Origin: Periplaneta americana
Taxonomy: Eukaryota; Arthropoda; Insecta; Blattodea; Blattidae
Reading direction: 5' to 3'
Assembly (NCBI RefSeq): GCF_040183065.1
Contig: NC_091126.1
Coordinates: 142,601,704 to 142,665,703 of the forward strand
DNA length: 64,000 nucleotides
Below the pieces are notes generated by a model, which worked only from the letters and a program-made list of their open reading frames with translations, was not told the DNA's origin and searched no databases. The translations under genes were made by a program, and so were the position numbers. Positions 31,677-41,944 of the stretch are shown here, piece by piece (position 1 is the first letter of the stretch; each line of letters opens with the position of its first letter).

Positions 31677-32180
31677 TCAGTTTCTTTCTTATATTTCGGG
31701 CTTGCTCCAATGTATAGTCGGCTGCTGGCAGCCACCTTACTTTGACCCAGTGGATGTGGGGTCATTCGGAAGTGTCGCAGGGGGATCTGTAGCGCGGAGA
31801 GTCTTGTTTCGATTATGTTCTCTATTTAACTAAAGATTCCATACAGAAGTCTTGGAAAAATTGCCACGGAAATCCTATTTTGCAGGAAGAACGGCTTATA
31901 CTCACACTGAGGTAATACTGTAGGGCCTACAATTCTTACAAAATAGTGCCTAGTGAACATTCTCAATAATTTGATTGATGAGACCTCCAGTTTTGAATCT
32001 ATACAAAAAGTTAATGTCATGGCAGGTCTTTCAAAACACGAGCAATCATTTTTTCTATATTCATTGTGTGCAGTGCTTAAAACTTACAACCACTGACATA
32101 GGATTCCCGCCACGCGTGAAGCAAGAGGTATGTTCAAGGCGGAGCTTAACAGGCCGCTAGCTGATAGTCGGAGTAGCCAA
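31449..32180. other. No gene; CAT microsatellite
   Basis: CAT repeats at 31633-31676 create Ser-rich and Met-rich frames on opposite strands. Nothing else recognised. Confidence 0.45.
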
Positions 32181-32189
32181 GAATAATAC

Positions 32190-33341
32190 GGGAGTCGGAA
32201 ACTGCACACCAAAATTTTCTACCTGGATTTTGATCATATTATAGGAACTGCACACTAACATTTTCTACCTGGGTTACGGCCATATGGAAACTGCACACCA
32301 AAATATTTTCTACCTGCTTTGCCAATACTATAGATAGTTTTAATTTACCAAACTGTTTTAATTTTGTTCGAAATGGAGAGTCTGTTTACATCTGAAAGTG
32401 AACGGGGTAATTTAGTACTGGTATATGACGACTGTAAATTTTATAAAGCCAAGGAATTGAAAAACTATTAAGTAATGTGTATGTGTTGTCTTAGAAAATG
32501 CAATGCGAAAATTTATAGCTTGCTGAGCAATATGGAAGTTATTAGAGAACGCGGTGGGCATAACATGTGGTGGATATTAGTATATTAAATGGCAAAATAA
32601 TTAATGCAGCTACTAAAAGAAAAGCCATCGATATTGTTAATAGTAAGTCATCAAAAATATTTCATGCTGTTTGTCAAATCTTGCCTACAGAAAACCTAAA
32701 AGTGCGTGACATATCTCTAATAAAAGGTAACTTATACAAATCGTGGAGGAAACTTCAACTTATTCTACCTAAATCGCAACTCGAAGTTCATGACAGACTG
32801 AGTCATTTAAACTTTATTACTCAACGAAGCGAAGATTTCATTCTTTTCAATAACAAGAAGTCGGGGATTTCTTCGCTATGGAACTAGTTGAGGTAAAACC
32901 GATAGACTAGACTTGAGAAATTTGCAGATTATTTAGCCTACTAGAAACGTACATCTCCGAAGATGCAATTTTCTTTCCTACTATATGGGCAGCCCTGACT
33001 GCATCGACCTCTCGCACAACAAATGGCTGTGAATCACTTCACAAGCATTTTAATTTCACTTTTTACAGCAGTAATCTTTTATTGTATAAATTCGTGAATC
33101 AATTTTTGGACATACAAACTGAGACTTATATTATTAAACTGGAAAGCACTGAAGGAAGTGACCGAAGTTTCAATGTAAAGTCAGCCAAATGCAAAAGAAA
33201 CATATTTTGTAAATTGTGCAGTTTCCGGGTAAGATTAGTAAAACCCTCGTGAATCAATGTGCAGTATCCGGGTAGGATTAGTGGGTCCCTCGAAAAGCGG
33301 TGTGCAGTTTCCGGATCAAAGTGTGCAGTTTCCATCTACCC
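32190..33341 (+). mobile_element. FLYWCH-type Mutator-like element, internally deleted
   Basis: Ends GGGAGTCGGAAACTGCACAC and reversed GGGTAGATGGAAACTGCACA. The left arm repeats GAAACTGCACAC three times (32199, 32253, 32287); the right arm repeats its complement four times. GAATAATAC (32181-32189) and GAATAATAT (33342-33350) form a 9 bp duplication with one mismatch, the MULE size. The interior keeps the first and last parts of a MULE protein. 1152 bp in total. Confidence 0.8.
32373..33140 (+). pseudogene. FLYWCH MULE transposase, both ends, middle deleted
   Basis: From ATG 32373: MESLFTSESERGNLVLVYDD, CKFYKAKELKNY, a stop at about 32469 where the FLYWCH Trp region falls, then VMCMCCLRKCNAKIYSL and IRERGGHN; a one-base loss shifts the frame at the second zinc-binding His (about 32566). 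It goes on as VVDISILNGKIINAATKRKA and SWRKLQLILPKSQLEVHDRL to 32887. After the deletion, about 32941-33140 reads FFPTIWAALTASTSRTTNGC, ESLHKHFNFTFYSSN and QFLDIQTETYI, matching the C-terminal MULE block. FLYWCH fingers bind transposon ends; the catalytic core is missing, so this copy is dead. Confidence 0.75.
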
Positions 33342-33369
33342 GAATAATATTTCCCGCTCCGTTTAACAT

Positions 33370-33640
33370 TATCACGTCGTAGCATCTATGATATTCAAAC
33401 AATCGCGCTGCAATTTTTTTTATTGATAGGTCAGTGTCCAAGGGAAGCATAGAAAAAAATTCGAAATCAAAATATTGTTTCTGAAGGTGAGAAAAAAATA
33501 CTAACTTTCAAGTGATCTGCTCAAACCAAAAAATTTACGGTAAGCGGTGAACGCTTTTGTTTATCACGTTAGATGGGGGGTCAAAGCGAGAAAAATGTTG
33601 AGTAAGAATGTAAATTCGTTTTAAAGTTATCGCTGCTCAA
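33370..33640 (+). repeat. Repeat Y copy 1
   Basis: AAGCATAGAAAAAAATTCGA, CACGTTAGATGGGGGGTCAA and related blocks match 58615-58870 with substitutions. The MULE at 32190 appears to have inserted just left of it. Confidence 0.55.
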
Positions 33641-34038
33641 AATCTTGACTGGTTACCGAGTTACGGCCAATTAACGTCAAAACTAAACCAAACGCGCTTA
33701 GTTTGAAATAAAATACAAATTTGTGTAAATTGAAAAACACGAATATTTAAGTAAGTTACACAAATAATTGATAAAAGTCGTCCCTACTAATTACAAAATT
33801 CATCATTCACATCTGGTCTACAGACCACCTCTTCAATGTCTCTCTACTCCACGCCGAAACTTGCGCTCCAAGCTTGAAAGAATGTCTGCAACCATTCTTG
33901 GAGCTTACAGCTTGCTAGAACGTTAGCAGTAAAGCGACCGTCCATGAGTCAACGTGTGCGGTGTCATATGACTCTTGCGATTCGTTTCCCCCACTAACGC
34001 TACCAGCAGCTCTACCAGCTAGTCTACATCGTCAACGT
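33641..34038. other. No gene seen
   Basis: Unassigned sequence up to the target duplication of the hAT MITE. Confidence 0.4.
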
Positions 34039-34272
34039 GTTCGTACTAGAGATGGGATAAACTGTTCTTTTTTAGAAACAGTTTCGACTGTAACTGTTTC
34101 ATGAACGAAGCTGTTTCAAAATAACAGTTTCAAAGAAACAGTTCCATAAGAATATGTTTACATCAGTCCCAACTCTTCCAAGTTTTCCAACTGTTCAACC
34201 TCTCATCTGCTTCGGGAACATGTTTCAAAGCCCTTGAATCGTATTAAAATCAGCTTTTCGGTGTATTATGAC

Positions 34273-35047
34273 TAGGGCTAGGATTCTGATGACCTATAAA
34301 TCATGAAAAAATGTCCTAAAAACAATGCATTTATGACCTAAAAATCTTAAAAAAAATGCCCTTAAAAATTGATCTTACATAATTGGCTTAGTAGAAAAAG
34401 AGGTTTCGTACTATTTAATATTTATACTAGTTATTAAATTAAATGTTACATAATTTTTTCTAAGTAGTACACTTTAATTAATTATTTTACCTGATGTAGT
34501 TTCCATGTATGATCGTTCACCTCTGCGTCGGTATGTGGACGTGAGGTCAGCAGTCAGCTGGTCGGTCTTGGCCCTTCATGGGCTGTAGCGCCATGGATTT
34601 ACTTTACTTTTAGTTTCCATGTAGTCTACCACAAGGCCACTCTTATCCGGAATTAGCAGGTATAGAGGAGTCTATATTGAAGGGGTGGTTGAACTGATCC
34701 ATTAGATGGGGTGTACTACGTTAAAATGACAATATTTGTGTAGAAAAGCGATTAAAATATTATACAAAATCATGGGTACTAAATATGAGAAGAAAATATC
34801 AAAGGAAATAAACATTATTTTACATTAATAATGGGGATTTATGGCCAAAATTAATGAAAATGCTTAAAAAAGACCGAATAAAACAAAAGATGCTCTTATG
34901 AGTTGAAACAGGCAAAAATTGCAAAAAAAATGCTCTAACAAATATGTCTTAAAACACTCAGTTTATCAAATGACATATAAATACTAAAGCAGCTATGTTT
35001 GTGGCTTACTAGAAAAAAGATGCAATTTCATCAAAATCCTAGCCCTA
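34273..35047. mobile_element. hAT MITE (inner), hosting a SINE fragment
   Basis: Ends TAGGGCTAGGATTCTGATGA and reversed TAGGGCTAGGATTTTGATGA; perfect 8 bp duplication ATTATGAC at 34265-34272 and 35048-35055. Subterminal TGACCTAAAAATC-like repeats. Contains the family D SINE fragment at 34510. Confidence 0.9.
34510..34610 (+). mobile_element. SINE family D, 5'-truncated
   Basis: TGATCGTTCACCTCTGCGTC to GGGCTGTAGCGCCATGG matches the 3' part of the family D copy at 29697-29790, then an ATTTACTTTACTTT tail. Target duplication TAGTTTCCATGTA at 34497-34509 and 34611-34623. Confidence 0.88.
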
Positions 35048-36579
35048 ATTATGACAAAGTCATTTTTCGTAGGTTATTGTTCAGGGTACAGTAAATAATT
35101 ACAATTCAAAATGAATCGATTTTAGTGAAAACGCATATAACCCTCGGAGAGTTCAATAACGATGACATTAGCCGATGATATTTTTCGCGATGTATTAATA
35201 ATTAACACTACGTTAGGGCATCATGAAGATATTCTCCATCAATGGAGAACTAATAACTAATATCAGATTTATTAGGGAATTTGATTCGTAGAATTAATTT
35301 GTTCGATCCTACATAAGCTAATGTTGCACGAAGGCCGTATGGAACATGGATAATATTATATCGACTTTCGATTGGAGGTCAATGATAGCGCTACACGTGG
35401 TCTTTGCAGACAGCAAAGATGACGAAAACTGTTTAGAAACTGAACTGCTTATCTCTTGGAACCATGTGAAAAGTTGAAGTGATCCATGGAGCAGTGTAAC
35501 ACCCTTTGGAACAGGTTATATCACGAAACTGTTTCGTATCGAACGAAACAGTTTCAATTGTGAAACAGTTTTAAAAAACTGTTCCAGCTTTTTTACCCAT
35601 CTCTAGTTCGTACTCAAAGAGCATGCATATCATCCCCTCCCGGGTAGTACAATGGGTCCACCAAGGCGACCTGCGTGCGATGGCAATTCCAGACCGTGCC
35701 CTTCCCTGAAGTGGTACTAATACAGGGACATCATTTTATTTTTACTTCAATTTTTATTGTACTTCACTCCCGCCCCTTCTACTAGTAAACTTCCAACCGT
35801 TCACGACACAGAGCCGAGGACGCGTAAGCAGTACTGAGTTACTGAGTATAGTACGTTTCAGAAATATGTTTGCGTTTTCTAGTGACGAAAGAGCTTTCAA
35901 TATTGAACCATATTTTCGTACGGGTACTGTCGTCCGTTTCCCTATGTCGCATCCCGGTTTCCCCCACCTGCTTCTGTTCGCCCCTTTGTAAAGTCTAGTA
36001 GCTGGGCTATCTTAGCTCTTTTCTGAAAACATTAATTTCTGTTAGGAATTGGACGTCTACGTAATATTATTCAAGTGTTTAAAACAGGGACCGTCAAGTG
36101 ACTACACTCTCGTGCGTACGTACAAACCCTCAAGCCCTGACGTACGGCTGCGGGCAAGGGTAGCTGCTTCCACAGTGGCGGAGCTAAGAACTTGTATGTG
36201 AACCAAATTTGTGATAAGAATGTAAATTAATTTCAGCTTTTAATTGAAGCACGCTTTCACTGTTAATTGCACTATACTGGAAAACAGTACTCTATACAAT
36301 TTTGTACAGTTAACTATATACGAAACAAATTTTTGCATGTTTGCACAATAATGAAACAAAACAAAATATACACTTTTATACAGATTAATATACTGTTTGT
36401 CTTCTTCTCATTGCTATATAATTCAATTAACAAAAATAAAACAACAGTACAAACGTTATTCAAATACAATTCTCTAATAATAGTACTTTTTCTTAAACAT
36501 CAGAGATCCGCTGCGATTTTTGCAGTTTTCTGTTAGTAAGCAGCTATTTAATTCTCGGAGCTATTGTTTTAGTACCACC

Positions 36580-36755
36580 CAATCGCAAACATGCTTTCAA
36601 TTGTTCACCACTTAGTTGTTTCTGTGACGTCACTTTGTAAACTTCATTAAACAAAACAGTGTTTCGCATACGTAGGTTGTCCCGAACATTTACAACGTTC
36701 TTGCAGCAAGATTGTACTGTTTAGGAAACCTTTCTCGTGGAAAACAAGTATAGAA
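36580..36755 (-). pseudogene. hAT transposase, C-terminal region beyond the insertion
   Basis: Minus strand continues FYTCFPRERFPKQYNLAART, stop, MFGTTYVCETLFCLMKFTK, stop, RHRNNLVVNN. It is the same SMFGSTYVCE-x-x-FS-x-MK motif as at 30923. Taking out the insert and one 4 bp repeat makes NHF and YTCFP contiguous and in frame. Confidence 0.8.
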
Positions 36756-39134
36756 GAGCAATTCCATGTGTAACTGACTGACATTTACAGTACACTTTGA
36801 CAGCAAAATGTCTGCCTAAATTGTATAATGGGTTGAAATTAGACTGTGTCACCGCAGGATTTTATAGAGGGAAGTGTACACTTAAGATACATATAAAAAT
36901 AAACGTCTTTAATAGGAAAAGTATACTATTTATTTACGTCCAAAATGTGTGTAACAGACTGATATAAATGTCAACTCTCTCTTCGGGTGAACATGGTTCT
37001 CCACAGATTTCTCTGAATTGTCACTGCTGATACAATTTTGCAAAATATAGTTGGGAAAGGAAATTGTAATCTTCAGTTTAAGTTGAAAATGACCTCCAAA
37101 CCATGATTATTAATGGAGTTATGGCCGAAAAAGTGATGTGTAACAGACTGACTTCATTCTGTAACTGACTTACATCTCTGAATTTTAAAATGAAGTTGCA
37201 CTTACAGAACCGTAAATAGTACAAAATAATATGAAACTTGATAAATAGTAAATTAACATAACGATTAATTTAAATGAATAATATGTTTTCCAGAATACAA
37301 AAATTAGTTTGCTTAACCATGCATCTTAAATGACACAAATTAATGCACATACAAGTATTACATAGGCCTACTTAATAACATATATAGTTCTTTCTCTGTG
37401 ATTAAATACTGTATATACAATCCATATGCATTGGTGTTTAATTTTAGGACTATAAGAGTGTCACAGCAACCTTGACAGCGCTTATCACTCTATATGGCAT
37501 CAACTCCCCAGCGTAAGATAGTATGTTACGTTATTCAAGCGCTTTCCTAATCATCTGGCACTGACCTCCTTATCGATTACGATAAGGTGATGCAGATCAC
37601 AGTTTATATTTCCCATGCCTATGGCTGTTATATATTATGTTCATAATAACAGATTAGAATGTTGAGTTCTACTTTTAGATTGAATTTGAACCATTGGAAT
37701 TAAACACGTAGAAGCACTCCACGGCACTCGTTGACTCACTTATTTAGTCTAACAAGTATGTACTGCAGGAACACTGTCAATATGTCACTTGTTATCTGAA
37801 CAATTTTTTAGTTTCTTTTCACACACGGAACCTGTGGACCTTTTGCACTGATTGTTCACAAGACAGTTGTACATATTCTACAACATAGGGATCTAACACT
37901 TTCACGTAATGAACTCCATGAGATGCCGGAATAGGTGCAAGATGTTCAAATCGTTTTTCGAGATACTTTTTTCCTTCGTCTATCTCAATCTGTGCTACCT
38001 CCTTAACAATAATTTGGATGTTTTTATTACTCACAATGTTACAAAATTCTGTACCGCTTTGTATCTTCTTCCCCGATTTTTCGCAGGCAGCCATGCCATC
38101 CTTTTTACTTGGCCTCCAATCACATCCACGGCCTCTTTGCCATGATGTAACTGAAAGAAGTTCCATTCTATGTTAAATTCAAATATGCGAGCAAGCAATG
38201 TCACACTGCTCAATGTTTACTTCTGTTTAAAATGACTCGCTGCTTTATCTGAAAATATTTTTACCACCTCAATGTTCGGAAGAATCGCCAAAATTTCCGA
38301 AAACACTTTTCGTAGACAAACATTCACTGCATAGCCCACTTGTCATGTGCTACATAATCTGACACTAATGCAGAGGATTTCTTTTGAACTTCCCTGTCAC
38401 CTTCCTGTCTAAACCAGGCAACAGCAGTAAATGTTGAGACCTGCTTATTGCTCCAATGAGCTGCCTTAATCTCATTTTGTTTTTTTCAGGTATAATTACT
38501 GCACACTTATCACCAGTTCACGTATAACTTTACCAAGGCTTTCCAAGTAACTAAGCACACTGTGAGAATGAACAACATAACAGCTGAGAGAGCGACATGT
38601 CAGTCACTCACAATGCCGCTGCGGAAAACGAAATCACTTTAGGAGAAAATGTTCTAATACTTTTTTATTGGTCATGTAGTAATAACGCAGAATACCAAAG
38701 GAAATTTTAATCCGTCAATTATTGTGCTGTGTGGAAGAGTTTTTGTATGTTTCTTGTGACGGACTGACCGTAACTTACAGTACAAATAATTATAATGATT
38801 TTAAGTTATTTAGGATCTTAGGATACTTCAACTAATTACATATTTACTTCAAGGAAAGACCAAAATATAGTATACAAAAAAGACTGCTCGAAATAAAACT
38901 AATTTACGTGTCCAAATTGTGACACGAAACATAAGTATCTATACGTGTTTTTTTTAAGCGTTTGGAATATGACAAGATCTGCAGCAAGTTATAGACTAAA
39001 AGAAAGAGTATTTTAATCATTATCTTGCGAAATAAGGCGATTTAAAGTATAAAGAAACATATTTCTTCAACAAAAATACTCCTACATCAATTTCAAGAAA
39101 TTCACCTCAGTATGACATTTTCGTGGAATTGCTC
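36756..39134 (-). mobile_element. 2.4 kb DNA transposon with 4 bp duplication (Sola-like, tentative)
   Basis: Ends GAGCAATTCCATG and reversed GAGCAATTCCACG; AGAA at 36752-36755 and 39135-39138 is the 4 bp duplication, confirmed because its removal restores the hAT reading frame. It encodes a decayed protein (37819-38480, minus) with three Asp-bearing motifs. A 4 bp duplication with GAG ends and a DDD-type protein suggests the Sola superfamily; I am unsure. Confidence 0.7.
37819..38480 (-). pseudogene. DDD-type transposase-like remnant (HGKG/DGIGG family)
   Basis: Reading the minus strand with frame corrections: EIKAAHWSNKQVSTFTAVAW, SALVSDYVAHDKWAMQ, then IFSDKAASHFKQK, then FNIEWNFFQLHHGKEAVDVI GGQVKRMAWL, then FCNIVSNKNIQIIVKEVAQI and a tail to 37819. 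Intact relatives that I recall from invertebrate genomes carry SDN..HDK, SDG..SQFKNK and SHGKG..DGIGG..KR in this order; the Asp residues fit a catalytic triad. Stops and frameshifts make this copy non-functional. The family name is not certain. Confidence 0.55.
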
Positions 39135-39139
39135 AGAAA

Positions 39140-39700
39140 TGGTTAATACTTTTTCTGTTTTGATACTTATCCTTTAGCTCAATATCGCTTTGTAAATCAA
39201 GTATTTCTAATTGTAGTTCAACAGGAATATCCAGGACACTCACTGAAAAAGATATTGAAAATATCTGAAATTATTGTTCAAGATCTCTAATATCCTCAAA
39301 TCTACGTTCGAAACTTCGCACAATTGTTGCATTATTCTTATGTATTCTTCCATGTCCAAGGCTTCTAACAGGTTTCCCATGTACATCCATAAATAAGGCA
39401 GTTTCATTTCTAAGTGCGAGAAAACGTTCCAGAAATTTTCGACTTCACCACCTTAACTCGGTATGGTAGAGTAAATCCCCATACTGTTAATACCATCAAG
39501 CAGTGCCCTGAAGTCCCTGTGATTGAGACCTTTAGACCTTATGAAATTAATTGTTCGCATAACAACATCCATTACATTGCTAAGGTTCATGTTTTCAGCA
39601 CATAAATATTCCTGGTGCAAAATACAGTGCACCGGTGCCCCCAAGCGACCTCGATAGGTTCCACCACTGATAGACTGCAGTGTACAAGTGTACTGCCCGC
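39140..39700 (-). pseudogene. hAT transposase, central region
   Basis: Minus strand: APVHCILHQEYLCAENMNLS, NVMDVVMRTINFIRSKGLNH RDFRALLDGINSMG (an FIRxxGLNHRxFxxLL block), then in shifted frames LALRNETALFMDVHGKPVRS and finally VLDIPVELQLEILDLQSDIE, LKDKYQNRKSINHF. These match successive blocks of GTF2IRD2/ZBED-type hAT transposases. Several frameshifts; no BED finger. The reading stops at NHF because of the inserted transposon and resumes beyond it. Confidence 0.8.
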
Positions 39701-40644
39701 AGTGGAAGCCGTAAGTAGGCCTGCACGCCCTCTCGCGATCTTGACTCGACTTGGCGGAGCCTGGTTTAAAATAACTTAAATAAAAGGGCCTCCTTAAGTA
39801 ATTAACTGTCACCCTGCGACAAAACCTCTTGAACGGACAGTAGATAGCATTTCTGAGTGATTTTATCTTTTCGGATAGGGCAGAAGTGAAGATTGAATTT
39901 ACAGTACGTAAGGTACTCTTTTATAGAGTAGGTACAGAATTATTTCAACATGAGTTACTCGTACGAAGGACGAAACTGGTAATTGGAATTAGGTACAATA
40001 GTCTCTAGTGCGTTAATATGGACAAAAGAACTGAAGCCTGTATCGAAATGAACGGCCACCATTTTCTAAAATGTGTTTAAATATCCATATTATAATTATT
40101 TTTCAATTTAACTTCATTCTCTATATAGTACGCTAATGTGCTGTAACAGTACAATATACACTGCATAATTAATACTTCCGAATGGATAGCTCAATTCGTG
40201 TGTAAAACACTAAGTGTTAATACGGTACTGTATTTTGATTAAAAAAAAACCTAATGAAAATTATCAAACTCAAAATTGCGATATTTCCTAGTTTACATAA
40301 ATGAATGAACTACTTTTCTTCCCTCCTATACCTAGTAAAGTGATTTATATTTTACGCCAGTATCATCGAACTCCGTTGTGGAAAGGGTAGCAAACGGTGT
40401 TTCCTGTTTCAATCGTTAATAGAAAGGTATAGCCAGGTTAATATTAAAAATGTTAGTAAAAATAAAATGATGTCCCTGTACATTTCTTATGTTCACTGTT
40501 CAGTCACAAACAAGTAAGATGTACAAAGGTATCGGATGATTATTGTTTCATTTTTTTTTGCTGTAGTAGACACTACTGAAACTTATGAAAATTGTTCACA
40601 TATTTGGGGTGTTACTACATAAAACCACATATTTTGACGAAAAC

Positions 40645-40909
40645 GTTTCTTTTTATATTTTAGTAGGTTATTTTACGACGCTTTATCAACATCTCAGGTT
40701 ATTTAGCGTCTGAATGAGATGAAGGTGATAATGTCGGTGAAATGAGTCCGGGGTCCAGCACCTAAAGTTACCCAGCATTTGCTCATATTGGGTTGAGGGA
40801 AAACCCCGGAAAAAACCTCAACCATGTAACTTGCCCCGACCGGGAATCGAACCCGGGCCACCTGGTTTCGCGGCCAGACACGCTAGCCGTTACTCCACAG
40901 GTGTGGACC
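40645..40909 (-). mobile_element. tRNA-derived SINE, family A
   Basis: Full copy; target duplication TTGACGAAAAC at 40634-40644 and 40910-40920. Minus-strand B box is GGGTTCGATTCCC. Confidence 0.93.
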
Positions 40910-40920
40910 TTGACGAAAAC

Positions 40921-41446
40921 ACATGAAATGCAATTATTTCGTGGTGTCTTTTGTCTGTAAGTTGCATTTTTTATCAAAATATTTTTAAATCACATTTTCA
41001 ATTAAAATGCATGAAAATTAGATATTGGACTTAGGTATGCCTTATTTTCGTCTATTGGGCTCTTCCGATAAACAACCTGCGCGCGAAACAATTGGGTTCA
41101 TTCAGATATGCTGAACTCACAACTTGTGATATGAAATGAACATTTTCGCGCTATAAGATTTAATTTCGTGACGATAGTTGACCCAGATATTGCCGAAACT
41201 ATTTTTTTCTAAAAATTCCAATACAATTTGGAAAGATAATATAAAGTGTCATAACGTAAAGAGTTTATTTTATAAAATATGTGTTATCTATAATACATTA
41301 TTTGGAAATAGGCGTTCTTTTAAAAGGACGGTGGCAATTTAAGCTATTATGTAAGTTGAAATTACGTATTAAATGTAAAGAACCAAAATATTACATGGAA
41401 TAGACAAATGTTGAGAATTTTTTTTTTTTAGTTGGTTATCTAACGA
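40921..41446. other. No gene seen
   Basis: AT-rich, with a T run at 41420-41429 beside AGTTGGTTATCTAACGAC, a possible scrap of a family C SINE end. Confidence 0.35.
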
Positions 41447-41867
41447 CTCTGGAATTCGCTACCTGCTAGCATGAGGGACTGTCGAAATAAAATTGAATTC
41501 AAACGCAAATTTACTAAGCACTTGGACAGTAATTGAGACTCGTTCACACACGGTTTCTTGTAAATAGTTATCTTAATCTATCACAAAATATTTCAATATC
41601 CGGTAATTATATCACTATAGAATTTTGTTATTCCAGGTTTAATTTGCAATTCAGTAAATACAAAAATATTCTTTGTTCTTAACTTCTATGATAAATTGTC
41701 TAGCTTTCACTAATCAGGTAACCTTTTCGTACTTTAGTTTTTATTGTAATTGTGAATTTAATGTTAATTGTAATTTTATTCTTCATATTATAGTTGTAAT
41801 CCCCTGATAGAGAGGCAGAGAAGGCCTGACGGCCTTATCTCTACGAGTTTAAATAAATAAATACTAC
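41447..41867 (+). mobile_element. Jockey/CR1-like LINE 3' end with terminal hairpin
   Basis: Starts in coding sequence LWNSLPASMRDCRNKIEFKR, KFTKHLDSN, stop: the WNSLP...F+..L..HL ending common to Jockey/CR1-type RT proteins. The 3' untranslated part ends with the hairpin AGAGAAGGCCTGACGGCCTT-ATCTCT (41818-41843) and an AAATAAATAAATA tail. This copy ties the hairpin family to LINEs. Confidence 0.78.
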
Positions 41868-41944
41868 TACTGTTCTCCAACCAGGAGATTAACCGTGAAA
41901 GAAATGTGCTTACTATTGCATCATCTATTGGAGCGAAGTAGATA

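Larger units (their letters stand above)
34047..35605. mobile_element. hAT MITE (outer) carrying a second hAT MITE
   Basis: Ends TAGAGATGGG and complement CCCATCTCTA; perfect 8 bp duplication GTTCGTAC at 34039-34046 and 35606-35613. Subterminal regions repeat AAACAGTTTC/GAAACTGTTT many times in both orientations. No transposase. Inner element at 34273-35047. Confidence 0.87.
36085..39763 (-). mobile_element. hAT transposon, 3.7 kb, itself invaded
   Basis: GTTTAAAA at 36077-36084 and 39764-39771 is a perfect 8 bp duplication. Ends CAGGGACCGTCAAGT and reversed CAGGCTCCGCCAAGT are imperfect inverted repeats. The minus strand carries a decayed hAT transposase in two parts, 39700-39135 and 36755-36580, separated by the DNA transposon at 36756-39134. 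Net length without that insert is about 1.3 kb, so the hAT was already deleted in its N-terminal part. Confidence 0.85.
35723..40478 (-). mobile_element. CAGGGACATC-family element, copy 4, carrying a 3.7 kb hAT
   Basis: Both inverted ends present with TA at 35721-35722 and 40479-40480. The element breaks at 36084 and resumes at 39764; removing the hAT plus one 8 bp duplication leaves 1069 bp, in line with the other copies. Confidence 0.9.

Noticed and set aside
36267..36536. 89-codon plus-strand frame
   Set aside because: Lies antisense in the hAT element beyond its coding part; hydrophobic/Asn-rich AT-driven composition.
41420..41446. Family C SINE end fused to the LINE
   Set aside because: The 25 bp resemblance (AGTTGGTTATCTAACGAC) is too short to claim a copy.
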